46,468 nucleotides of DNA from Nostoc indistinguendum CM1-VF10 (lineage in GTDB: Bacteria; Cyanobacteriota; Cyanobacteriia; Cyanobacteriales; Nostocaceae), in NCBI GenBank assembly GCA_019359215.1, contig JAHHHS010000058.1, positions 1 to 46,468 of the forward strand, given 5' to 3'. The notes under the pieces were generated by a model. It made no database searches, had not been told where the DNA came from, and was given only the letters and a program-made list of their open reading frames with translations. Below are positions 23,692 to 31,589 of the stretch, one piece after another (the first letter of the stretch is position 1; each line of letters opens with the position of its first letter). A program made the translations under genes and the position numbers.

Positions 23692-25056
23692 TCATTTGGA
23701 CGATCGCAGGGACTTGAAGGCCGCCCGCAGTTCCTGAACAAAAATCATTGGCTGCTCCCACGCCGCGAAGTGGCCACCCTTGTCGAGCTGGTTGTAATAA
23801 ATGAGATTGGGATAAGCCCGCTCCGTCCAACTCCGCGGGGCTTGATAAGCCTCGCCGGGAAAGACGCTCACAGCTACCGGAATGGAGACGCCCTTGGCGT
23901 TCCAAAAGCCACCCTTATATTCCCAATAGAGACGAGATGCAGAGACTCCCGTGTTTGTCAGCCAGTAGAGCGTGATGTTATCGAGGATCTCGTCACGCGT
24001 CAGTTCGCCTGTGGCGCTCGTGGTTCGGTTCAGAGCCGCGACGACCGCAGAGGCCGGCTGGCCGCCAGCATCATCGTGGTCGAGAAGCCAAGCGGCTAGC
24101 CCGACGGGGGAATCTGCAATGCCGTACAAGGTTTGTGGGCGCGATGCCATGTACTTGGCGTAGGCGACTCTTTGCTTCAACGTTCTGTCCAACTGCTTGT
24201 AGGCGCGCGTTTCCTCGGCCGACAGACCGGATGGAGGTGGGTCGCCGGCCACGAGCGCCTTGTCAACATCGGCTGGAACTGTCCCAGGATAGTTGGTGTG
24301 GATGGCGAGCAATCCCGCAGGGGCTTGCACACCCATCAGGTCGACGACGAACGCGCCCCAGTCACCGCCCTGAGCGACGTAGCGGGTGTAGCCCAGCCGC
24401 TTCATCAACACGTCCCAGGCACGTGCCATGCGCTCGACGCCCCAACCGGTAGTGGTCGGTTTGCCGGAGAAGCCGTAGCCTGGCATCGACGGAATCACCA
24501 GATGGAATGCGTCCTCGGCTTTTCCTCCATGTGCCGTAGGATTAGTCAAAGGATCGATGATCTTTAGCTGCTCAATGATCGAGCCGGGCCATCCGTGCGT
24601 GACGATGAGCGGCAAAGCGTTTTCATGCTTCGAGCGAACATGAATGAAATGAATGTCTAGTCCATCGATCTCGGTGATGAAATGCGGCAAGGTATTCAAC
24701 TTTGCCTCGACCTTGCGCCAGTCGTAATCTGTTGCCCAGTAGCGTGCGAGTTTCTGCATCGTTGCCAGCGGTAGTCCCTGCGACAGGTCAGTAACAGTTT
24801 CCTTTTCGGGCCATTGCGTTGCTGTAATGCGGCGGCGGAGGTTGACGAGTGCTTCTTTTGAAATGTTGACGCGGAAGGGGCGGATTGCGGTTGTGTCGGT
24901 GTGCGTGGTTCCGGGTTGAGTTGTGGTAGACTCCTTTGGTTTTGCATTGCTCGATTGTGCGATCGCAGAACCGAATCGACCGAGTTGTGTAGTCGCAATG
25001 GTCATGGCTGCAATGCCCAGAAAGCGGCGGCGTTGATAGTTGATTTTGTTTAGCAT
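23692..25056 (-). CDS. exported epoxide hydrolase (EHN domain), copy 2, with Tat-type leader
   Basis: The leader MLNKINYQRRRFLGIAAMTIATTQLGRFGSAIAQSS is Tat-type. The mature part matches copy 1: IRPFRVNISKEALVNLRRRITATQWPEKE, oxyanion motif HGWPGSIIEQLK, nucleophile Asp in QGGDWGAFVVDLMGVQAPAGLL, and catalytic His in DKGGHFAAWEQPMIF. A longer loop (DDAGGQPASAVVAALNRTTSATGE) distinguishes it from copy 1. Predicted reaction: hydrolysis of epoxides outside the cytoplasm. It differs from copy 1 in leader type, so one of the pair has swapped leaders. The 5' flank is a duplicated block also found before an orphan leader at 26120. Confidence 0.88.
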   Translation of the reverse strand: MLNKINYQRRRFLGIAAMTIATTQLGRFGSAIAQSSNAKPKESTTTQPGTTHTDTTAIRPFRVNISKEALVNLRRRITATQWPEKETVTDLSQGLPLATMQKLARYWATDYDWRKVEAKLNTLPHFITEIDGLDIHFIHVRSKHENALPLIVTHGWPGSIIEQLKIIDPLTNPTAHGGKAEDAFHLVIPSMPGYGFSGKPTTTGWGVERMARAWDVLMKRLGYTRYVAQGGDWGAFVVDLMGVQAPAGLLAIHTNYPGTVPADVDKALVAGDPPPSGLSAEETRAYKQLDRTLKQRVAYAKYMASRPQTLYGIADSPVGLAAWLLDHDDAGGQPASAVVAALNRTTSATGELTRDEILDNITLYWLTNTGVSASRLYWEYKGGFWNAKGVSIPVAVSVFPGEAYQAPRSWTERAYPNLIYYNQLDKGGHFAAWEQPMIFVQELRAAFKSLRSSK

Positions 25057-25168
25057 TGATTTTTCTCTGATTGGATTTAACTGAGGTTATGTATTGCCTG
25101 CCCACATTACTTAGTTCTGATAGTGGGGGGAGTTGTGGGTTTAAGTTCTGTTGCTCGCCCTATGGCTT
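25054..25168. repeat. duplicated intergenic block, copy a
   Basis: From the start codon of the epoxide hydrolase leader outward it reads TTGGATTTAACTGAGGTTA, TTGCCTGCCCACATTACTTAG and then GTTCTGTTGCTCGCCC. The same order occurs at 26118-26231, and the distal half at 28491-28579. It marks segmental duplications within the island. Confidence 0.65.
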
Positions 25169-25243
25169 AATGCAGCGAGAAAAACGCGACCGGTGCTAGC
25201 AACTTGTTAATGATGTTCTGCATGAGTAGACTGTCCTGCCTGC
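25167..25243 (-). pseudogene. C-terminal stub of a NIPSNAP-like gene
   Basis: The frame QDSLLMQNIINKLLAPVAFFSLH-stop aligns with the end of the intact NIPSNAP protein at 28576 (KDGSLVQNIRNELLAPTAFSSVK). It lies just before the duplicated block, exactly as in the intact locus, so this is a deleted copy. Positions 25244-25313 hold nothing recognised. Confidence 0.6.
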
Positions 25244-25313
25244 TGCGCCAAACCTCGAAGCGGGCTTGCGTGTTCTTCTACTCCGGCGAGGCGGGCCGGG
25301 CATGGAGGTTCCG

Positions 25314-25886
25314 TTAGTGCAAGTGGGCGCTCTTGTAGCCAGGCACAGTGAACGTCAGCGTCACCACCTGTCCGGGGAAGACGTTGTGGTTAGAGTCAAC
25401 CAACTCGATCTTCACCTTGTGCTGGCCGGGCGGCAGCCCGGCTATGTCGATTGTGTTGCTGTCACTCGCATCTGCCCACCACCAGGGCAGGTCGTCGACG
25501 GTTATGTGTAGATGCCCGACACGTGGAGATACCTGGCGGGCACCCTTCCCGAACACGGGTACGATGTGCAAGTTCTCTACTCGGTACTGGGCCCAGAAGA
25601 TGCCCTGGGGCAGCCCTTCGGGAAGCGGAGGATCTACGATCAGCTTGGGTGCGGGTTCATTTTTGATGGCGATGTACGGTGAAGCCCCGCGGATATCCCT
25701 CGCGCTCGCCTCGTTCACAACCTGGGTTTGTGCGCTGCTCTGAGCAGATTGCTGTGCTTGCACGCGAGCTGGCAGTACCAGCAACACTGCTGCCGCAAAG
25801 AGTGCGACGAGGAATAGCGAGAGCAGGACGAAGGCACTTGCGGTGCGGGCTTTAGTTTTGTGATATACTTTTTTCAGTTTTGTCAT
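25314..25886 (-). CDS. exported DUF6130-like beta protein with the same leader as epoxide hydrolase copy 1
   Basis: I start at the ATG at 25886, which aligns with the leader of the 17214 gene; a second ATG lies 9 bases upstream. The leader (MTKLKKVYHKTKARTASAFVLLSLFLVALFAAAVLLVLP, then QAQQSAQSSAQTQV) is nearly identical to that of epoxide hydrolase copy 1. The mature part GHLHITVDDLPWWWADASDSNTIDIAGLPPGQHKVKIELVDSNHNVFPGQVVTLTFTVP resembles small periplasmic DUF6130/DUF4399-type beta proteins with conserved His. No enzyme activity is known to me. It probably belongs to the operon of cassette copy 3. Shared leader with a different mature protein indicates module exchange. Confidence 0.7.
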   Translation of the reverse strand: MTKLKKVYHKTKARTASAFVLLSLFLVALFAAAVLLVLPARVQAQQSAQSSAQTQVVNEASARDIRGASPYIAIKNEPAPKLIVDPPLPEGLPQGIFWAQYRVENLHIVPVFGKGARQVSPRVGHLHITVDDLPWWWADASDSNTIDIAGLPPGQHKVKIELVDSNHNVFPGQVVTLTFTVPGYKSAHLH

Positions 25887-25926
25887 GGTGGTCATCCATT
25901 AGTTCTGCTTTGCTGGATTGTGCGAT

Positions 25927-26022
25927 GGTCGGATTGCGCTCTACTCACGAAGTGAGTCCCTCCAATGTTCGATTGGAGGCAGCCCAAACTAAGTTTGGGC
26001 TGGAGCGCCCGACCCGCCAAAG
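25927..26022. mobile_element. 96-bp element with three hairpins, inserted in a Tat-leader gene
   Basis: Three perfect dyads lie in tandem: ACTCACGAAGTGAGT (25943-25957), an 8-bp-arm hairpin (25959-25979) and GCCCAAACTAAGTTTGGGC (25982-26000). The ends GGTCGGATTGCGCTC and GAGCGCCCGACC are imperfect inverted repeats. GCGAT occurs immediately outside both ends (25922-25926 and 26023-26027), a possible 5-bp target duplication. The flanking sequence reads as a leader gene when the element is removed. Confidence 0.65.
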
Positions 26023-26120
26023 GCGATCGCACTACCGAATCGACCGAGTTGTGTAGTCGCAATCGTCATGGCCGCAATGCCCAAAAACCGACATCGTTGA
26101 TGGTTGATTTTTTCAGACAT
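25989..26120 (-). pseudogene. orphan Tat-type leader, gene truncated by the palindromic element
   Basis: ATG at 26120 reads MSEKINHQRCRFLGIAAMTI...GSAIA, matching the leaders at 25056 and 18314, but one twin-arginine codon is now Cys (QRCRFLG). The frame enters the element and stops after 43 residues. After the element the leader resumes as AIAQSSKAEL-like codons and then meets the DUF6130 gene; the original mature protein is gone. Confidence 0.75.
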
Positions 26121-26231
26121 TGATCTTTCTCCAATTGGATTTAACTGAGGTTACGTATTGTCTGTCTGCATGACTCAGTTGTGATGCTGGGGCGAACGAC
26201 AGGTTCGAGTTCTGTGTTCGCCCTATCGCTC
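26118..26231. repeat. duplicated intergenic block, copy b
   Basis: It is colinear with 25054-25168 (TTGGATTTAACTGAGGTTA, then a CTGCATGACTCAGTTGTGATG variant, then TTCGCCCTATCGCTC). Positions 26232-26289 hold nothing recognised. Confidence 0.6.
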
Positions 26232-26289
26232 AATTCAGCACTCACCAGGTTGGGTTCTGGACAACCTGCTGAGTGCCATTTTGACCGCA

Positions 26290-26979
26290 TCATCTGGAAA
26301 GAACAGGAAAAATCTCCTCCATGTAACGGTCAGCGACGGCGGCGGCCTCTTCTGGGTTGCTGCCATTCTGACGCGCACTTAGATAGGGCGCGTACCAATC
26401 CCACCAGTGATGCTCGGCGTGAGTCTTCTCGTAGCGATCGTGTTGCTCTGCCGTCTCGGCAAGAAGGCTTGCAAGGTTTGCAACGTCTAGGTTTCCTGCT
26501 CGCGTCGAATCCCACAGACGACCAGGAAAGCGCGTTGTGATTTCCTGGAGCAGCCAGACGTTCCCGTCGGGGTCTTCAAACGAGGCAAATGAGAAGTAGG
26601 AACGAGCTTGCGGGTCGCGCCCACTGACGCGTGGGTTCTCCACGGCGTTGTTAAAGGGAGCGCCAGCGTAGTGGAAGATATCGCTCACGTTGACACCGCG
26701 AGCGATCAAGTCTTCGCGGGCGGCGTCGAGGTCGTCCACGGCGAGAACCAGGTTGTGCGCCGAGCCAGAATTATTTGGAGTGACTCCCTTGCGAAAGAGG
26801 ATCGAGGCATCCGAGTTGGGCGGAGTAAAGTGCACGCCGCGGAAGTCGCCCTCCACCACGTCGATGTCGAATCGCCAGCCAAGATTCTCGTAGAATGCCT
26901 TGGTACGTTCCACGTCGGAAACGCTGAACACCACAACTTGGAGTTTCATGTTTGGACTGTTTACGTGATTGCTGTTCAT
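26290..26979 (-). CDS. VOC (glyoxalase-fold) protein with C-terminal extension
   Basis: MKLQVVVFSVSDVERTKAFYENLGWRFDID is the first beta-alpha-beta-beta module and LVLAVDDLDAAREDLIARGV...SFASFEDPDGNVWLLQEI the second, ending with the usual FxDPDGN metal-site strand. Residues 150-229 (HDRYEKTHAEHHWWDWYAPYLSARQNGSNPEEA) are an extra helical domain often attached to VOC proteins of unknown substrate; the same ending is absent in the VOC protein at 37760. It is the first gene behind cassette copy 3, with AAAGGAGAACAAG before ATG. Likely a dioxygenase, lyase or resistance-type fold; the activity is not predictable. Confidence 0.85.
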   Translation of the reverse strand: MNSNHVNSPNMKLQVVVFSVSDVERTKAFYENLGWRFDIDVVEGDFRGVHFTPPNSDASILFRKGVTPNNSGSAHNLVLAVDDLDAAREDLIARGVNVSDIFHYAGAPFNNAVENPRVSGRDPQARSYFSFASFEDPDGNVWLLQEITTRFPGRLWDSTRAGNLDVANLASLLAETAEQHDRYEKTHAEHHWWDWYAPYLSARQNGSNPEEAAAVADRYMEEIFPVLSR

Positions 26980-27083
26980 CTTGTTCTCCTTTAGATTCGT
27001 GAGTTGAATATCTACTTCGGTTACTTTTTATTCTTCTGCGATCGCCCAATTTACACCACTCAAGTTCTTTGAGTTAAAACGCG
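26977..27083 (-). promoter_or_regulatory. regulatory cassette copy 3
   Basis: The dyad variant ACTCAAAGAACTTGAGT lies at 27058-27074. It is followed by GTAAATTGGGCGATCGCAGAAG, a leader of the second type (AATAAAAAGTAACCGAAG) and CTAAAGGAGAACAAG-ATG. Upstream similarity to copy 5 continues (27089-27127, TGTGTGTCC...GACTTTCAGCATTCAAG). Confidence 0.75.
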
Positions 27084-27226
27084 ACTTAGATGTGTGTCCT
27101 CTCGGACTTTCAGCATTCAAGTAAATTTAACTTCGGTCTAGTAAGAGGTGGGATGAATCGAACTGTTACCTCTGATCCGTCTGATTTCAATTCATTGCTG
27201 GAATCAGTTGGCGAGCAGGTAGTAAT

Positions 27227-27307
27227 TCACTTTGCGTAAGTCCTGGCATTTATTGAAAACGCTGCCACTCCGTCCGGATCTTCAAAACGCTGCTCATAAT
27301 AATCCAT
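27227..27307 (-). pseudogene. possible VOC gene fragment
   Basis: A 26-codon frame reads MDYYEQRFEDPDGVAAFSINARTYAK. YYEQRFEDPDG resembles the last strand of VOC proteins. It is too short to be certain. The rest of 27090-27353 holds no recognised gene. Confidence 0.25.
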
Positions 27308-27353
27308 GCAAGCGGTTGTTCAGAGATAGACTTTGGTCTAAACTCTCAACTTA

Positions 27354-28433
27354 TTATTTGAGTTGTAAAGAAGCAGTTACGGCAAGAAATTCTTGTATAA
27401 TTTTTTCGATCAGCTCACCTGCCGGGAGAGCTTCGGCTAATGCTGCTCCCTGTCCTGCCCACATACTGACAAAATCTGGATTTGATTGTTGAGCAGAAGT
27501 CTGATATAAAACCCGCCCTATAGACATCTGAGCTGGGAAAGGCAGCACCTTATCCCTGTTATTTTCCATTTCACGTATAAATCGATTTCGTATTGCTCTG
27601 GCGGGTTTGCCGGAAAATACTTCAGTAATAACCGTGTCTTCGTCTTTACACTTGAGTACCGCCTGCCTATATACTTCTGGGATATTGTTCTCAGGGCAGG
27701 CGAGAAAGGCGGTTCCCATCTGTACTCCGCTTGCCCCAAGTGCAAATGCAGCAACTATTCCACGAGCATCCATGATTCCACCCGCCGCCACGACCGGAAC
27801 TGATACCGCATCAGCTATTTGCGGCACTAACGCTGCTGTTCCAATCAATCCCTGTTCATAAGGTACCGCAAAGGTTCCGCGATGACCTCCGGCTTCAAAG
27901 CCCTGGGCTATGATGACATCAACTCCTGCAACGACTAGAGCTTTTGCTTCACCGACGGTCGTCGCGGTTGCTAATACAATTGAGCCTATAGCGTGTATCT
28001 CACGAATTGCCTCAATTGGCGCAGGCCCAAAGTGGAAACTAAAAACAGGTACTTTCTCCTTAAGCAGGACAGTAAATTGATCTTGGAATGGCCCTAGTAT
28101 TGATATTGGTTCGGGCACAGGTCCGGCATCAAGTTCGTTGTGCCATTTTGTTAATAGCTCAGACATCGGTGTTTGCTGCTCAGGCGTAAGTTGATACGCT
28201 TCAACTGCTGGGGCAAACAAATTGACTCCAAAGGGTTTGTCTGTCAGTTCTCGAATTTGCCTGATAATGGAGCGAAGTTTAGCTGGTGGAGTGGCTGCAC
28301 CGCCATATGATCCAAGACCTCCTGCATTAGAAACAGACGCAACCAACTCAGGTGTGGAAGCACCAGCCATCGGAGCCTGAATTATTGGATGCGCGATCTT
28401 GAGCAAATCTATAAGTTCTGTTTTAGGCCACAT
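27354..28433 (-). CDS. nitronate monooxygenase (NMO/2-nitropropane dioxygenase family)
   Basis: The barrel begins LLKIAHPIIQAPMAGASTPELVASVSNAGGLGSYGGA, the N-terminal FMN motif of the family. QGFEAGGHRGTF contains the conserved His used in catalysis, VPVVAAGGIMDARGIVAAFALGASGVQMGTAFL is the phosphate-binding end, and the length (359) is normal. FMN-dependent oxidation of alkyl nitronates, such as propionate-3-nitronate, is the known reaction. The start has GGGAG 7 bases upstream. The gene is the last of the group headed by cassette copy 4. Known members remove toxic nitro compounds. Confidence 0.9.
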   Translation of the reverse strand: MWPKTELIDLLKIAHPIIQAPMAGASTPELVASVSNAGGLGSYGGAATPPAKLRSIIRQIRELTDKPFGVNLFAPAVEAYQLTPEQQTPMSELLTKWHNELDAGPVPEPISILGPFQDQFTVLLKEKVPVFSFHFGPAPIEAIREIHAIGSIVLATATTVGEAKALVVAGVDVIIAQGFEAGGHRGTFAVPYEQGLIGTAALVPQIADAVSVPVVAAGGIMDARGIVAAFALGASGVQMGTAFLACPENNIPEVYRQAVLKCKDEDTVITEVFSGKPARAIRNRFIREMENNRDKVLPFPAQMSIGRVLYQTSAQQSNPDFVSMWAGQGAALAEALPAGELIEKIIQEFLAVTASLQLK

Positions 28434-28490
28434 AAGTATCTCCCACGCTTGCTAATAATACAAGCAAGATATATATCTTTAAGTGATTAT

Positions 28491-28579
28491 CTGTCCGCAT
28501 TACTCACTTGTGATGGTGGGGAGGAGTCTGTAGGCTGGATGCTACGGGTTTGAGTTCCGTAGCTCGCCCCATCGCTCAC
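28491..28579. repeat. duplicated intergenic block, copy c
   Basis: CTGTCCGCATTACTCACTTGTGATG and TTTGAGTTCCGTAGCTCGCCC match the distal half of the blocks at 25054 and 26118. It lies between NIPSNAP and the nitronate monooxygenase, overlapping the NIPSNAP stop by a few bases. Confidence 0.6.
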
Positions 28580-28905
28580 TTCACCGAGGAAAAGGCGGTC
28601 GGTGCCAGCAACTCGTTGCGGATGTTCTGCACAAGTGAACCGTCCTTCTCAGTTTCGGTCTTGGTCGCGATCCATTCGGGGTCGGCGAGGAATGCGTTCC
28701 AGCGCTCTTGGCGTTCAGCCAGGTTGTCCCAGGCAAGCAGGTACGTGAGCTGGTTACTCTCGCTCTCGCCAATTAGCGTTGTCCAGAATCCAGCTTGGCG
28801 GATGCCATGCTTTTCCCAGATTCGCAGTGTGTGGTTCTCGAAGCGCGCGAGCAGCGCGGGTAGTCGTCCGGGCATGGCGTGATAAATGCGTAATTCGTAG
28901 ATCAT
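28576..28905 (-). CDS. NIPSNAP-family protein
   Basis: MIYELRIYHAMPGRLPALLARFENHTLRIWEKHGIRQAGFWTTLIGESESNQLTYLLAWDNLAERQERWNAFLADPEW is the canonical NIPSNAP ferredoxin-like domain (109 residues): YELR.Y, the F..HTL..W.KHG helix and the YLLAWDN strand. Bacterial members are small proteins with unproven roles, often placed in oxidative or aromatic degradation clusters. RBS AAAGGAAC precedes the ATG. It sits between an SDR and the nitronate monooxygenase; a deleted copy remains at 25167. Confidence 0.88.
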   Translation of the reverse strand: MIYELRIYHAMPGRLPALLARFENHTLRIWEKHGIRQAGFWTTLIGESESNQLTYLLAWDNLAERQERWNAFLADPEWIATKTETEKDGSLVQNIRNELLAPTAFSSVK

Positions 28906-28986
28906 GCCTGTGTTCCTTTAAAGGCTAGGCGGTTGAGCAACTCTGGTTGAAAGCATCAAAGTCATTATTCTTGCCTCAAGGTGATG

Positions 28987-29697
28987 TCAGTGACCCGCAC
29001 TCTGACCACCATCGACGTGAAGGATTTCGCCCGTCACAAAGTTGGCTGATTCGAGGTAGAAGATTGCATCAACGATGTCAGAGATTTCACCCATACGATC
29101 CATTGGATGCATGGCAGCGAGCTGTGCATGGGTCTCGGCAGGGTGCATTGGTGTCTTGATGTTACCTAGCGCGATCGCGTTCACCCGGATACCGCGCTTG
29201 GCATACTCGATCGCCAGCGATCTGGTCGCGGCATTCAGTCCGCCTTTTGTGAGTGATGCAAGTACAGATGGTACTCCAGCGATCGGGTTGTCAACCAAGC
29301 TCGTCGATATCTGCACAACATGACCGCTACCCTGCTTCTCCATCTGGGCGATCGCGAGTTGCGTCATGTGAAAGAAGCCAGTGACGTTGGTGCCCAGATA
29401 TACCTCGTAGTCAGCCTCGGTATATTGGGTAAATGGCTTGGCGATGAAGATGCCAGCGTTGTTGATGAGCGTGTCGATGCGCCCGAAGCGGGACACGCCT
29501 TCGGAAATAGCACGCTCGGCGGTTTTTCGATCAGCGATGTCGCCAGGTACTGTGAGAATTGCATCATCATTCGACGGCTCGATCGAGCGCGAGGTGGCGA
29601 CTACCCGATAGTTGCGATCACGGTATGCCTTGACAAGGGCTGCGCCGATGCCCTGCGATGCGCCAGTAATAACAGCAACTTTCTGTTCAATGCCCAT
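28987..29697 (-). CDS. classical-type SDR without the catalytic tyrosine
   Basis: The cofactor motif VAVITGASQGIGAAL, the NNAG motif (TLINNAGIFIAKPF) and the C-terminal GGQSAGH are classical SDR features at normal length (236). In the active-site segment VPSVLASLTKGGLNAATRSLA, alanine stands where YxxxK has its tyrosine; the lysine is kept, and serine is present in VVQISTSL. I recall a subfamily with a similar ALASLTKGG segment, so this is unlikely to be a random defect, but normal SDR proton transfer is not possible. RBS AAGGAG precedes the start. It lies between the GMC oxidoreductase and NIPSNAP. Confidence 0.85.
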   Translation of the reverse strand: MGIEQKVAVITGASQGIGAALVKAYRDRNYRVVATSRSIEPSNDDAILTVPGDIADRKTAERAISEGVSRFGRIDTLINNAGIFIAKPFTQYTEADYEVYLGTNVTGFFHMTQLAIAQMEKQGSGHVVQISTSLVDNPIAGVPSVLASLTKGGLNAATRSLAIEYAKRGIRVNAIALGNIKTPMHPAETHAQLAAMHPMDRMGEISDIVDAIFYLESANFVTGEILHVDGGQSAGH

Positions 29698-29849
29698 AGT
29701 AAAACTCCTTTATGCTTTTGAGGTGTTGGTGAAACGAGGGACGAATCTATTGAACGGCACAGTGCAATTGCAGTCTGTTTTCAGTCATAGAACTTACATA
29801 TTGACGAAATTGCAATTATGCGGTATAAGCTTATAGAGTTGTGGTTCTA

Positions 29850-31550
29850 TTACTTGCTTAAGCCTGTTTTTACGGTGGCTTGCAGCTGATGTTCGAGATG
29901 TAGAATTTCTGCTGCCCGCTCCCCGATGATCACGCAGGGAGCCATCGTGTTACCAGTCGTTATTCGCGGCAGAATCGATCCATCAGCAATCCTGAGATTG
30001 TCGATTCCATACACTCTCAGGTTGCTATCCACCACCGACATAGAATCTCGACCCATCTTCGCGGTGCAGGTTTCGTGCCAGAAACTCGTTGCAGCATCTC
30101 GAATAAAGCGTTCGAGTTCGGTCCCTTTCAAATTACCTGGCATCACTTCGCGCTTGACAAACGGACGAAGCGAAGCGGAGTTACCGACTTCGCGGCAGAG
30201 TTCTACGCAGGCGATCGCAGTTTTGAGATCATCTGGGTCAGACAGCGTGTTTGCATCAATCAGAATCGGGTCGGATGGATCGGCTCCTGTTAGGCGCAGA
30301 CGGCCTCGGCTTTTGGGGTGCACGATCGCTCCAAACAACGTCCAGCCTGCATCAGGCAGCCCAAACCGGACGGCATTCTCAGCACTGGATTTTGGCACCT
30401 CGGCTTGACAAACAAATAAGTCTGGACTGTCAAGCCCGGACTGGCTCGTCGAGAAAAAGATTGCCTCTGACAGGTTGTTTCTGGGTGCGAGAGCGTTTTG
30501 ATATTCCCAGACACAATCAAATGCAACGTGGTCTTGAAAATTTTGCCCCACACCGGGAAGGTGCTGCACAACAGGGATTCCAAATCGCCGCAACTCGGCT
30601 TCATCGCCGATACCTGATTGCATCAGCACTTTCGGCGTGTGGATTGCACCGAGCGACAGCACGACTTCGACTGCCGCACCAATGCGATAGATCGCGTCAC
30701 GATAAGATATCTCCACGCCGGTGACCCGCTTGCCCTCGAACGTCAGCCGTGTGACCAGCGCATGACTGAGAACCGTCAGGTTTGGCCGATCCATATAGGG
30801 GAAGATGTAGGAACGGAATATTGATTCGCGCTTGCCATTGCGAACTCGCACATCGCTGATAGAAGCGCCCTTCGCTGCTTCCATCATACGTCCGTTGGGA
30901 TTTTCAAATGTAGGAATCCCCACCACCCGTGCTCCTTCAACCGTTGCGGGTGCGATCGGGTTTGGATCTGGCGCGGGCTGGACAAATACTGGCCCTCCCG
31001 TTCCGCGATACATCGGGTCTGGCACGCCATGCCAATCTTCCAGACGGCGATAAATCTTCAAGACGGATTCATAATTCCAGGCTGGATCGTTGGCAACGGA
31101 TGCGAAGAAATCCCAATCATGCTTGTGTCCGCGTGCCCAAACCATGACGTTGATGCTCGATCCACCGCCAAGTACCTTGCCCATAGAGAACGGAATCGAA
31201 CGACCGTTCACATATCGATTCGGCTGGCGTGGGAAGCTCCAGTCGCGATCGCTTCCAAGGTTCATTGGCCATTGATTCGCTTCCATGACACTTGGCACAT
31301 CATCAGTGCCTCCAGCTTCAACCAGCAGAACACTGACATCTGGATTCTCGGCCAGTCTGCGGGCAACCACCGAGCCAGAAGATCCAGATCCGCAAACAAT
31401 AAAATCGTACTGGTGCCTTAGCTGGGAGGTGAGCTTGTGCTGGTTACTGCGGACACGCTCGGCGAAAATATTGCGACCATCCGTGCCACGTTGAGAGCTG
31501 TCAGGTTTATCCTTAAAGGAAAAGGACTCGTTCTCAAAATTCATCTCCAT
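29850..31550 (-). CDS. GMC-family FAD oxidoreductase (choline dehydrogenase-like)
   Basis: After a 45-residue N-terminal extension the FAD-binding motif reads YDFIVCGSGSSGSVVARRLAENPDVSVLLVEAGG. The GMC signature 1 region is GRSIPFSMGKVLGGGSSINVMVWARGHKHDWDFF, signature 2 GAIHTPKVLMQSGIGDEAEL, and the C-terminal active-site block SFWHETCTAKMG...RIADGSILPRITTGNTMAPCVIIGERAAEIL. The family oxidises alcohols using FAD. Length (566) is normal. It follows the SDR of cassette copy 4 by 39 bp and precedes the tyrosine-less SDR by 152 bp. The substrate is unknown; alcohols or diols produced by the hydrolases are an idea only. Confidence 0.92.
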   Translation of the reverse strand: MEMNFENESFSFKDKPDSSQRGTDGRNIFAERVRSNQHKLTSQLRHQYDFIVCGSGSSGSVVARRLAENPDVSVLLVEAGGTDDVPSVMEANQWPMNLGSDRDWSFPRQPNRYVNGRSIPFSMGKVLGGGSSINVMVWARGHKHDWDFFASVANDPAWNYESVLKIYRRLEDWHGVPDPMYRGTGGPVFVQPAPDPNPIAPATVEGARVVGIPTFENPNGRMMEAAKGASISDVRVRNGKRESIFRSYIFPYMDRPNLTVLSHALVTRLTFEGKRVTGVEISYRDAIYRIGAAVEVVLSLGAIHTPKVLMQSGIGDEAELRRFGIPVVQHLPGVGQNFQDHVAFDCVWEYQNALAPRNNLSEAIFFSTSQSGLDSPDLFVCQAEVPKSSAENAVRFGLPDAGWTLFGAIVHPKSRGRLRLTGADPSDPILIDANTLSDPDDLKTAIACVELCREVGNSASLRPFVKREVMPGNLKGTELERFIRDAATSFWHETCTAKMGRDSMSVVDSNLRVYGIDNLRIADGSILPRITTGNTMAPCVIIGERAAEILHLEHQLQATVKTGLSK

Positions 31551-31589
31551 TGTGCCTACCTCGTTTTCAAAATCCCTTTTAGATGCAGG

